Source of the DNA: Ruminococcus sp. CAG:563
GTDB lineage: Bacteria > Bacillota > Clostridia > Oscillospirales > Acutalibacteraceae
NCBI GenBank assembly: GCA_000434915.1
Contig: FR882085.1
Span: forward strand, 108,653-120,794
DNA: 12,142 nt
Direction: 5' to 3'
Positions 6,293 to 12,142 of this stretch are shown here, piece after piece. The first letter of the stretch is position 1. Every line of letters starts with the position of its first letter. The notes below the pieces were generated by a model. That model did no database searches. It was not told where the DNA came from and worked only from the letters and a program-made list of their open reading frames with translations. The translations under genes and the position numbers were made by a program.

Positions 6293-7539
6293 ATGTTGTT
6301 CTCCTTTTCCGGAAGAGTAAGCAGTAATGCGAAACGGGGCTTGTATGCCGTGTGCATTTCACCGCCGGCGGATTCTATGCTGCGGCGAAGCGACGACAGT
6401 CCGCTTCCCTCCCTGATAGGTTCTGACGGGGCAGTGCCGTTGTTTGTTATCGTAATATCGAACAAATCATTTCGCTCAATTATGCAGATATATACTTCAT
6501 TGCCTTTGGCATGCCTGATACAATTTGTTACGCATTCTTTCGCCGCAGCAACAGTGAGCTCTTCGACAAGAGAATCTGCGGGAAGGTATCCGTTTGCCGT
6601 TACCGTTACGCCGAGTAACTTCGCCGTCTGAATAACTTCGTCCATTGTTCCGCCGGCTGTTACCCTATCGCTTGTCAACACAGCGGTGGCTTCTTGTAAA
6701 GCTTCAAGCTTTTTATCGGTGTTTTCATCACTTTCAATTATGTCACGAATCGTCAGCAAACTTCTTCCGATTGTGTCATGGATATGTATTTTCAGGTCAA
6801 GACTTTCTTTTTCTTTTATATCATCGGCCATTCGTTCATACATTTTTTGAAGCTTACGGTTTACCTCTTTCAGCTCATCGATAATAACGGCTTGACTGAC
6901 GTTGCCGTTATAAAGCTCCGTGACATTATGTGCTGTCATTTGAAGCCAGTTGTCATCATTGTCAACGGTGATGTGCTGTTTTCGGAATTGCCAAACTGTT
7001 TTATCGGGCAGAATGTAACAATCGCCGTTAACGGTAATGCTTTTATCGGGGTGCTCCAGTGCTTTTTCAAGATCTTCGGTGATTTGAAGCTCATGGCCGC
7101 TCAGTGCAAACGACAGACGGCGCATTCGGTCATTGCAAAGAATAATACGTCCGTTCGGGTCGGCATAGCATAAACCCATGGGCAGCTTGTCGGTGGCGTC
7201 TTTAACGGAAAACGGCGAGAGCATTTTTTTTCGACGGCGGTACTCTCTCGGCAGAGCGAAGGCGAAATGAACAATAACGAGTAAAATAACCGTAACGAAA
7301 ATCTGCCAGGGAGCATCTAATAAGAACGCATCCTTGCCTTTGTACGGATCTCCCTGAGTTACCGAGACCAAAAGTGTAAGCAAAAATACAAAAATCACGA
7401 GACTCGGTAAGTTGACAAGTGATTTTGAGCGGTGAGAGATTTGATATATAAAAAGTCCCAATTCAAGCACGGCTTCCAAGAAAAGCAAAAGCGGTATTAA
7501 GGTCTGCAAAAAGACCGGAAGCGAAGAAAAGGCACTCAT
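6289..7539 (-). CDS. Membrane sensor histidine kinase, HisKA_3 type (416 aa)
   Basis: Three hydrophobic segments (about 11-34, 43-61 and 77-96) are followed by a PAS-like region (112-210, with MGLCYADPNGRIILCND) and a coiled coil (215-247). The dimerisation helix carries the phospho-acceptor H254 in KIHIHDTIGRSLL, the HD motif of the NarX/DesK group. The ATP-binding domain has an N box with E335 and N339 (AAKECVTNCIRHA), then ITNNG at 364-368, where the usual Asp of the D-x-G box is Asn, and a G box GSGLSSLRRSIESAGG at 378-393. The residues needed for catalysis mostly appear intact, so this is the likely working kinase of the operon. GGAGG precedes the ATG, which overlaps the stop of the sensor gene by four bases. 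It should phosphorylate D53 of the adjoining regulator. Confidence 0.92.
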   Translation of the reverse strand: MSAFSSLPVFLQTLIPLLLFLEAVLELGLFIYQISHRSKSLVNLPSLVIFVFLLTLLVSVTQGDPYKGKDAFLLDAPWQIFVTVILLVIVHFAFALPREYRRRKKMLSPFSVKDATDKLPMGLCYADPNGRIILCNDRMRRLSFALSGHELQITEDLEKALEHPDKSITVNGDCYILPDKTVWQFRKQHITVDNDDNWLQMTAHNVTELYNGNVSQAVIIDELKEVNRKLQKMYERMADDIKEKESLDLKIHIHDTIGRSLLTIRDIIESDENTDKKLEALQEATAVLTSDRVTAGGTMDEVIQTAKLLGVTVTANGYLPADSLVEELTVAAAKECVTNCIRHAKGNEVYICIIERNDLFDITITNNGTAPSEPIREGSGLSSLRRSIESAGGEMHTAYKPRFALLLTLPEKENNI

Positions 7540-9200
7540 AAGGCGGCACCTCCTTCAAGAAGGAATGCAAGCTGCTGATATTCTTCGTCATCGTCCGTTT
7601 CATACCGTACGTTATCCTTGCACGCAAGTAAGGACAGGTCGGCTTTGCAGCATATATTTATCGATAAACGGAGTCCATCAACATCGGCAAGGCTTACTTG
7701 TATGCCGGATATATTTTCAAGGTCCGACTCAATCACCTGTTCGTAAAAATCAAATATCGCCGCAGCCGATTTTCCCGGGATCATGGAAAGCTCGCTGTCG
7801 GCATAGAATGTGCTGCGCACGTTTAACAGCTTCAATGTTTGAAGCGACTCGGTGAAGGCTCTTGTCAGTTCGGTTATTGCTACCTTATAGTCACGGTCGG
7901 TCAACAGTGTTAAATGCTTACGACGTTTGATATAGCTGCAAAGAACGGCAATTTCGGCGAGTAAAGTTTTTGCCCTTGCCGGATCTGTTTTATTAATTTT
8001 TTGATATTCCTTTGTGAGCACCGAGATCTTGTTGATTTGAGTTTGAGTTGCACTGCGAAGCAAATCATACAAACGGTTTTGCTCCTCGATCTTTTGCCTT
8101 TTTGCCTCACGTTTATACTCATAACGCAGCAGATTGTTGCGTTCGTTCAATTCCTCGGCAAGGCTTTCGGATTCCTCTTTGACCGCAAGCAGTGCAGACA
8201 TATCCTCTGTCCAAACGGCATATCCTCCGTTCACGGGAATGGAATGAACCGTCAAGCCGTTTTCAATCGTCAGAGGACTGTGCTCCGCCTTCATCATATC
8301 TATTCTCGGAATCCGACGTGCGTTCAGTGCGGCATACCGAACATTGAAATCCTTATCGGTTATCACCGCAGATGTGCCGATTGAGGACGAGAACAAGTCA
8401 AAATGACGGCTGTTTGAGTGGATAAAGCCGCAGGTGATGCAACCTTCAAAGCAGAGCATATACATAAGGCTTTGAAAGGCTGTTACATCACCGAAAAACA
8501 ATTTAAGCCAGTGCACATCCATATAATTAAGGCCAAGATAGACAAGTGACACAACCATCGGTATTACCGTCCAAAGTTGACGTCTGCCGTTTTTCAGTCT
8601 GCATTTTATAATCATAACAACGAGTGCCGATATCATGCAAAAGATCTGCCAGCCGATCACAATAAAACTGCCGATACCGTATCCGTTTGATTTATCGGAC
8701 CACTCCCCCGCATCCTCGGGAAAAGTGAAAACAAACTGATGCAGGTCGTTTGTAAGCACCAAGAGAAGCAATACTCCCGAGATTATCCACAGTGCACAAG
8801 TTGCTTTCGGCAGACGGTAATCATCAGGCTTTCCGAGAGACATGGCAATGAGCAGAGCAAGTATCGGAATAAAAAGCATGGGTAAATAGTAAAGATACCA
8901 TAGATATCTTATAGCGGTCGGCTGCCAAAAAATAAAATATTTTGCGCAGCGGAAAGTGAACCACAGAATAAGGAGTACGGATACGCCCGTCAAATATTGC
9001 GCAACCTGTTTTTGAACAATACGGCGGCGTATGGAAATACCCCACGCAATAAAAAGACCGATATAAATAAAGCTGCGCAGATAAGGGAACAGAACAAAAT
9101 AATAATTACCGTTTCCGATGAGACGAAAAGTGTATGCAACTGCAACCGCAAGCATGACAATTCCGACTATCGTCAAATTCTTCTTTTTCCTTTCAGTCAT
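7536..9200 (-). CDS. 8-TM sensor with histidine-kinase-like but apparently inactive cytoplasmic part (554 aa)
   Basis: The N-terminal 260 residues hold about eight hydrophobic segments, including WYLYYLPMLFIPILALLIA and VLTNDLHQFVF, as in the histidine kinase N-terminal 7TM sensor region. A PAS-like segment (267-335) and a long charged coiled coil (338-376) follow. The region at 377-455, where a kinase has its phospho-acceptor helix, has RLYDLLRSATQTQINKI with no His-Asp/Glu motif, then CSYIKRRKHLTLLTD. The end (476-554) resembles a worn ATPase fold without N or G boxes. I therefore read it as a pseudokinase sensor that probably heteromerises with, or regulates, the kinase encoded next. The frame is open to 9335, but ATG 9200 has GAGG eight bases upstream and lies downstream of a good promoter, so it is chosen. 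Confidence 0.87.
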   Translation of the reverse strand: MTERKKKNLTIVGIVMLAVAVAYTFRLIGNGNYYFVLFPYLRSFIYIGLFIAWGISIRRRIVQKQVAQYLTGVSVLLILWFTFRCAKYFIFWQPTAIRYLWYLYYLPMLFIPILALLIAMSLGKPDDYRLPKATCALWIISGVLLLLVLTNDLHQFVFTFPEDAGEWSDKSNGYGIGSFIVIGWQIFCMISALVVMIIKCRLKNGRRQLWTVIPMVVSLVYLGLNYMDVHWLKLFFGDVTAFQSLMYMLCFEGCITCGFIHSNSRHFDLFSSSIGTSAVITDKDFNVRYAALNARRIPRIDMMKAEHSPLTIENGLTVHSIPVNGGYAVWTEDMSALLAVKEESESLAEELNERNNLLRYEYKREAKRQKIEEQNRLYDLLRSATQTQINKISVLTKEYQKINKTDPARAKTLLAEIAVLCSYIKRRKHLTLLTDRDYKVAITELTRAFTESLQTLKLLNVRSTFYADSELSMIPGKSAAAIFDFYEQVIESDLENISGIQVSLADVDGLRLSINICCKADLSLLACKDNVRYETDDDEEYQQLAFLLEGGAAL

Positions 9201-9239
9201 ACGGCATACCTCATTTTTTACGGAGACATTTACAAAATT

Positions 9240-9268
9240 ATTATAGCATAATGCACGGCTGATTTCAA
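9240..9268 (-). promoter_or_regulatory. Sigma-A promoter of the signalling operon
   Basis: On the minus strand TTGAAA (9263-9268), a 17-base spacer and a perfect TATAAT (9240-9245) stand 39 bases or more upstream of the chosen ATG. The predicted transcription start is near 9233. This also argues against starts for the sensor gene upstream of about 9233. Confidence 0.82.
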
Positions 9269-9299
9269 CCGGTACGAACGAACAGACGTTTAACGGATT

Positions 9300-9327
9300 T
9301 GACAAAATACAAATTTGTATTTTGTCA
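9300..9327. promoter_or_regulatory. 28-bp perfect palindrome, candidate operator
   Basis: TGACAAAATACAAA is followed directly by its exact reverse complement, with no spacer. It lies 31 bases upstream of the -35 box of the signalling operon, centred about 80 bases before the predicted start. A distal activator site for autoregulation is plausible. It lacks a flanking T-tract, so it is a poor terminator for the protease gene that ends at 9433. Between 9328 and 9432 I see only AT-rich DNA and an imperfect dyad around 9337-9357. Confidence 0.6.
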
Positions 9328-9432
9328 CGCCCCATTTTTTCGCAAAGCTTGTGAAAATCGGCAGTGATATTGTTTCACATATTTATATAAATTAAATCTT
9401 GTTTTTGTTTCATTAAATAATTCTTTGCAAAA

Positions 9433-9945
9433 TTATCTTTTCAGCATTTTTTCTCTCTGCTTATAGTCCGGCAAATATTTTGCTATCAAATCATAGAACG
9501 CTCGGCTGTGGTCATGGTGGACGGTGTGTGCCAACTCATGAACAACAACATATTCAATCGCTTCAATCGGATATTGCATAAGAATATATGAATAGCAAAT
9601 ATTATTCTTTCCGCTGCATGAGCCGAAACGCTTCTGTGCAGATGTGATTTTTACCGTTCCGTAGTTTACGCCCATAGTTGCGGCATATTTTTCCGTCAAT
9701 GCAGGCAGCAATGCCCTCGCCTGATTTTTATAAGCGGTTATCTCTTTTTCCGAAAGCTCAGGGTGATTCATTTTTCTTACAATGCTTTCGGCTGTTTTCT
9801 TCTCAATCCATTCGCTATGCTCTTCAATGAGCTTTTTTATTTTACGTTCGGAGAAACGCATCGGCGCGCGAACAATCAGCTCACCGTTTGCGTTGATTTG
9901 CAAGGCAACCGTCTTGCGCTTTGACCTGATAAGCGTGTATTCCAT
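9433..9945 (-). CDS. YgjP/SprT-like zinc metalloprotease (170 aa)
   Basis: The protein matches the YgjP family (DUF45, gluzincin-like fold). It has an N-terminal strand part with IRSKRKTVALQI and LIVRAPMRFSE, the family sequence KRFGSCSGKNNICYSYIL (105-122), and the zinc site V-H136-E137-L-A-H140 with third ligand H146 in HDHSRAFYDLI. E137 would be the catalytic base. Substrates of this family are poorly known; it is cytoplasmic, with no signal or membrane segment. The length is a little under the family's usual 220-240 residues, mostly through a short N-terminus. An upstream extension to 9990 exists, but GAGGTGATTTG before ATG 9945 and the promoter location decide the start. It diverges from the alanyl-tRNA editing gene and appears to be a single-gene transcript. 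Confidence 0.9.
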   Translation of the reverse strand: MEYTLIRSKRKTVALQINANGELIVRAPMRFSERKIKKLIEEHSEWIEKKTAESIVRKMNHPELSEKEITAYKNQARALLPALTEKYAATMGVNYGTVKITSAQKRFGSCSGKNNICYSYILMQYPIEAIEYVVVHELAHTVHHDHSRAFYDLIAKYLPDYKQREKMLKR

Positions 9946-9962
9946 CAAATCACCTCGGAAAT

Positions 9963-9990
9963 ATTTTATCACAAGATAAGTCATTGTCAA
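9963..9990 (-). promoter_or_regulatory. Sigma-A promoter of the metalloprotease gene
   Basis: On the minus strand a perfect TTGACA (9985-9990), a 16-base spacer and TAAAAT (9963-9968) preceded by TGA (an extended -10) stand just upstream of the ribosome site and ATG at 9945. It is back to back with the plus-strand promoter at 9999-10027. Confidence 0.8.
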
Positions 9991-9998
9991 TCAATGAA

Positions 9999-10027
9999 TT
10001 GCTTTTTTCAACAGCCTGTGATACAAT
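9999..10027 (+). promoter_or_regulatory. Extended -10 promoter of the AlaX/LOG gene pair
   Basis: TTGCTT (9999-10004), a 17-base spacer and TACAAT (10022-10027), with TGA directly before the -10, precede the ribosome site AGGAG and the ATG at 10050. The weak -35 is offset by the extended -10. It starts only 8 bases from the -35 of the divergent protease promoter, so the two polymerases may compete. Confidence 0.7.
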
Positions 10028-10049
10028 GCTAAGAGTTAGGAGTGAAGAA

Positions 10050-11204
10050 ATGATTACAGAAAAGCTTTATGATAAAGACAGCCATATAAAAGCATTCACC
10101 GCAAAGGTCATTGACTGCCGCAAAAGTGAAAACGGATTTGAAATTATTCTTGATAAAACCGCTTTCTTTCCCGAGGGCGGCGGCCAGTATTCCGATACGG
10201 GCAAAATCGGTGAAGCAACCGTTACCGATGTGCAAATTATCAATAACGAAATTGTGCATTATACCGATAAGCCGTTAAGCATAAGCGATGAAATCAGTTG
10301 TGAAATCGACTGGGAGCAGCGTTTTCGCCGTATGCAGAACCATTCCGGCGAACATATTGTTTCGGGAATCGTGCATACACTTTACGGCTACGAAAATGTC
10401 GGCTTTCATCTCGGCGATGACGTAACGATTGATTTTGACGGCGAACTGACAAGGGAACAGCTTCTCGACGTTGAAAAAAGAGCAAACGAAGCGATTTATA
10501 AAAATGTAAAGTTCATATGCGAATATCCCGATGAAGAAGCTTTAAAAAATCTCAACTATCGAAGTAAGCTTGAACTGACCGAAAACGTCAGAATCGTTAC
10601 TGTCGAGGGCTACGATGTATGTGCCTGCTGTGCACCTCATGTTTATTCCGCCGGCGAAATCGGCATAATAAAGATACTTGACTTTGCCCGCCACAGGGGC
10701 GGAATCCGTGTTCATCTTCTCTGCGGCAAGGATGCACTCGAAGATTATGAAACAAAATACGATAATCTGCGTTCGGTCGCAACCGCTCTTTGCACCAAGC
10801 AAAATGAAACCGCACCGGCATTTAAAAAATTTAACGAAGAGCACGGCGCATTAAAAGCCGAGCTTGCCGCATTAAAAAGAGAGCTTGCACAGCGAAAAGC
10901 TTCGGAAATAGAGAATACAGACGAATGTATTTTGATATTTGAAGCCGACACCGATATGAATGACCTGCGAAAGCTCGTGCTGAACGGAGCAGAAAAAACA
11001 GCTAAGCTCTGTGCCGGTTTTTCGGGCAGCGACAGCAGCGGCTATCGTTTCGCCATAGCGTCAAAAAGCATTGACCTGCGAGAAAAGTCAAAGATAATCA
11101 TCTCGGCATTGAACGGTCGTGGCGGCGGTTCTTCGGAGCTTTTACAGGGCAATTCCGAGTCGGAAAAAAATGAAATTGAAAAATTCTTCAAAGAAAATTT
11201 TTGA
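10050..11204 (+). CDS. AlaX-like alanyl-tRNA editing protein with DHHA1 domain (384 aa)
   Basis: It resembles the editing half of alanyl-tRNA synthetase, which removes wrongly attached Ser or Gly from tRNA(Ala) in trans. Residues 1-90 form the beta-barrel with TAFFPEGGGQYSDTG (38-51). The editing core has N97-H98-S99-G100-E101-H102, and the second zinc half-site is C193-C-A-P-H197, standing in for the CGGTH of the synthetase. It continues VYSAGEIGIIKI and RHRGGIRVHLLCG. A coiled coil (235-288) leads to a DHHA1 domain ending in NGRGGGSSELLQGNS (355-369). The synthetase's aminoacylation part is absent and the length suits AlaX-L type proteins. AGGAG with correct spacing selects ATG 10050 over the upstream ATG 9984, which lies before the promoter. 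It is followed after 12 bases by the LOG gene on the same transcript. Confidence 0.9.
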   Translation: MITEKLYDKDSHIKAFTAKVIDCRKSENGFEIILDKTAFFPEGGGQYSDTGKIGEATVTDVQIINNEIVHYTDKPLSISDEISCEIDWEQRFRRMQNHSGEHIVSGIVHTLYGYENVGFHLGDDVTIDFDGELTREQLLDVEKRANEAIYKNVKFICEYPDEEALKNLNYRSKLELTENVRIVTVEGYDVCACCAPHVYSAGEIGIIKILDFARHRGGIRVHLLCGKDALEDYETKYDNLRSVATALCTKQNETAPAFKKFNEEHGALKAELAALKRELAQRKASEIENTDECILIFEADTDMNDLRKLVLNGAEKTAKLCAGFSGSDSSGYRFAIASKSIDLREKSKIIISALNGRGGGSSELLQGNSESEKNEIEKFFKENF

Positions 11205-11216
11205 CAGGAGGATTAT

Positions 11217-11801
11217 ATGAATATATGCGTTTACGGTGCTTCAAGCACAACGATTGACAAGTCCTATATCGACGCCGGAGAGCGGCTCGGTGAGGAAATG
11301 GCAAAAAGAAATATCGGCCTGGTTTTCGGCGGCGGTGCAAACGGACTTATGGGTGCGGCTGCCAGAGGTGAGCATTGCTATGGCGGAAGAATAATAGGAA
11401 TCGCTCCCGAATTTTTTAATGTGGACGGTATTCTCTATGAGCATTGCACGGAATTTATTTATCCCGAAAACATGCGCGAGAGAAAGATGAAAATGGAAGA
11501 GCTTTCCGACGCTTTTATCATCACACCGGGCGGAATAGGAACATTTGACGAATTCTTTGAAATACTCACTCTTAAACAGCTTAACCGACACAACAAACCG
11601 ATTGCAATACTCAACACGAACGGCTATTATAATAGTCTGCAAAAATTTATTCAAAACGGAATCGACAATAATTTCATGAATGAGGAGTGTAAAAAGCTTT
11701 ATTTTATCTCCGACTCCCCTGCCGAACTGCTTGATTACATTGAAAACTACAAGCCGTCGGAAACACCGATTTCGAGATTCAAGGACATTAACATGAAATA
11801 A
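11217..11801 (+). CDS. LOG-family nucleoside 5'-monophosphate phosphoribohydrolase (194 aa)
   Basis: The Rossmann-like protein has both LOG signatures: GGGANGLMGAAA (38-49) and TPGGIGTFDEFFE (103-115), with E112 in the PGGxGTxxE motif, plus MRERK (86-90) in place of the usual MHERK. The family cleaves the N-glycosidic bond of cytokinin ribotides and, in bacteria, other purine monophosphates such as AMP, giving the base and ribose 5-phosphate; the substrate here is unknown. The length (194 residues) is typical. The protein is soluble and usually dimeric. AGGAGG six bases before ATG is a strong site, and the gene starts 12 bases after the AlaX-like stop, so the two form an operon. No functional link to tRNA editing is obvious. 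It used to be annotated as lysine decarboxylase-like, which is a misnomer. Confidence 0.92.
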   Translation: MNICVYGASSTTIDKSYIDAGERLGEEMAKRNIGLVFGGGANGLMGAAARGEHCYGGRIIGIAPEFFNVDGILYEHCTEFIYPENMRERKMKMEELSDAFIITPGGIGTFDEFFEILTLKQLNRHNKPIAILNTNGYYNSLQKFIQNGIDNNFMNEECKKLYFISDSPAELLDYIENYKPSETPISRFKDINMK

Positions 11802-11811
11802 AAATTAAGGG

Positions 11812-11872
11812 GCTGTTTTTTGAAGCCTTTGGAGTGGAGCGTAGCGGAACGAAAAAGGCTTCAAAAAACGGC
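11812..11872. other. Long stem-loop after the LOG gene
   Basis: GTTTTTTGAAGCCTTT (11815-11830) pairs perfectly with 11854-11869. Three more pairs, one of them a wobble, extend the stem to 19 bp (11812-11814 with 11870-11872). The 23-base loop is GC-rich. It begins 11 bases after the LOG stop and may serve as its 3' end structure, though no T-tract follows on either strand. A dispersed repeat element is the other option. Confidence 0.6.
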
Positions 11873-12096
11873 GCCGGCTCAAGTTGCGGCTCTTCTTCAA
11901 ATTTTGTGTAAACACACCGGAATGGTATAAAAAGCGAAGTAATAGCGGGGCGTGTGAGCCGTGGAGGGGCTTACACGTCCTGATTGCATAGCAGCGGAAA
12001 ATTCGGGGCATGTCAAGGGCGGCTGCCTTAGCAGCCGTTCATTTTACCCTTGATATGAGCCGGAGTTTCTGCTATTCGGGCAGCCTGTCGGCATAG
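11873..12096. other. Gene-free region with multiple stem-loops, possible structured RNA or mobile-element edge
   Basis: No convincing gene is seen here; the one open minus frame (11805-12011) lacks a ribosome site and crosses the stems. Three inverted repeats stand out. CGTGTGAGCC (11951-11960) pairs with GGCTTACACG (11968-11977) with one wobble. CATGTCAAGGG (12009-12019) pairs with CCCTTGATATG (12047-12057) with one wobble, and encloses a perfect CGGCTGC-CTTA-GCAGCCG hairpin (12020-12037). CTGC (12072-12075) can pair with GCAG (12080-12083). The GC-rich make-up and dense pairing differ from the neighbouring spacers. I cannot match it to a named RNA family. Confidence 0.45.
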
Positions 12097-12126
12097 AAAA
12101 AGGACAGTCGATTTTCTCGGCTGTCC
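12097..12126 (-). terminator. Intrinsic terminator for a minus-strand gene beyond the right edge
   Basis: On the minus strand GGACAGCCGA and TCGACTGTCC form a 10-bp stem with one wobble (12102-12111 with 12117-12126) around a 5-base loop. The stem is followed by five T's (plus-strand A's 12097-12101). No gene on this strand is present to its right inside the window, so it presumably ends one that lies outside. Confidence 0.65.
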
Positions 12127-12142
12127 CTTGTGCGTAGGGGGG

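Noticed and set aside
9300..9327. Palindrome as terminator of the metalloprotease gene
   Set aside because: It lies more than 100 bases beyond the stop, has an AT-rich stem and no following T-tract, and sits at a fixed distance from a promoter, which fits an operator better.
11805..12011. 68-residue open frame on the minus strand
   Set aside because: It has no ribosome site, an Arg/Leu/His-rich composition unlike its neighbours, and it runs through several stem-loops; more likely an accidental frame over a structured region.
1..12142. CRISPR array, tRNA, rRNA or transposase
   Set aside because: The only direct repeat found is the two-copy 96-bp unit; no cloverleaf, rRNA or transposase motif was seen by eye on either strand.

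Overview
The window looks like a chromosomal segment of a low-to-medium-GC Gram-positive anaerobe, most likely a gut Clostridia member of the Oscillospiraceae/Ruminococcus type. This is inferred from the lipoproteins with Cys-Gly lipoboxes and Thr-rich linkers, strong AGGAGG-type ribosome sites, sigma-A promoters, a 7TM kinase-like sensor and the AlaX variant. No rRNA, tRNA, CRISPR array or transposase gene was seen.

Layout. Positions 1-5485 (minus strand) hold eight co-directional genes. In transcription order they are a stand-alone degenerate receiver protein, a 298-residue lipoprotein, a 213-residue lipoprotein, a protein with an N-terminal DUF4428-like zinc knuckle and C-terminal zinc ribbons, a small lipoprotein starting at TTG, a TM2-domain membrane protein, a 218-residue lipoprotein, and a partial small membrane protein whose 5' end is tandemly duplicated. 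Positions 5619-9268 (minus) form a compact signalling operon with its own promoter and terminator. It encodes an 8-TM sensor that resembles a histidine kinase but has lost the catalytic residues, an apparently active HisKA_3-type kinase, and a NarL/LuxR-type response regulator. The three genes are joined by two 4-nt ATGA overlaps. Positions 9433-9945 (minus) encode a YgjP-like metalloprotease. From divergent promoters, an AlaX-like alanyl-tRNA editing protein and a LOG-family phosphoribohydrolase are read on the plus strand (10050-11801). The last 340 bases carry no convincing gene but several strong stem-loops, including a minus-strand terminator for a gene beyond the right edge.

How the parts may work together. 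The receiver/lipoprotein cluster starts just after the terminator of the signalling operon, behind a recognisable promoter. An 18-bp perfect dyad sits at about -41.5, the usual place for a class II activator. The simplest reading is that the 7TM sensor and kinase pass an envelope signal to the regulator, which switches on a set of secreted lipoproteins, zinc-binding proteins and small membrane proteins. This grouping is an inference from layout. None of the lipoproteins has a function I recognise, so the cluster is the best candidate here for an undescribed system.
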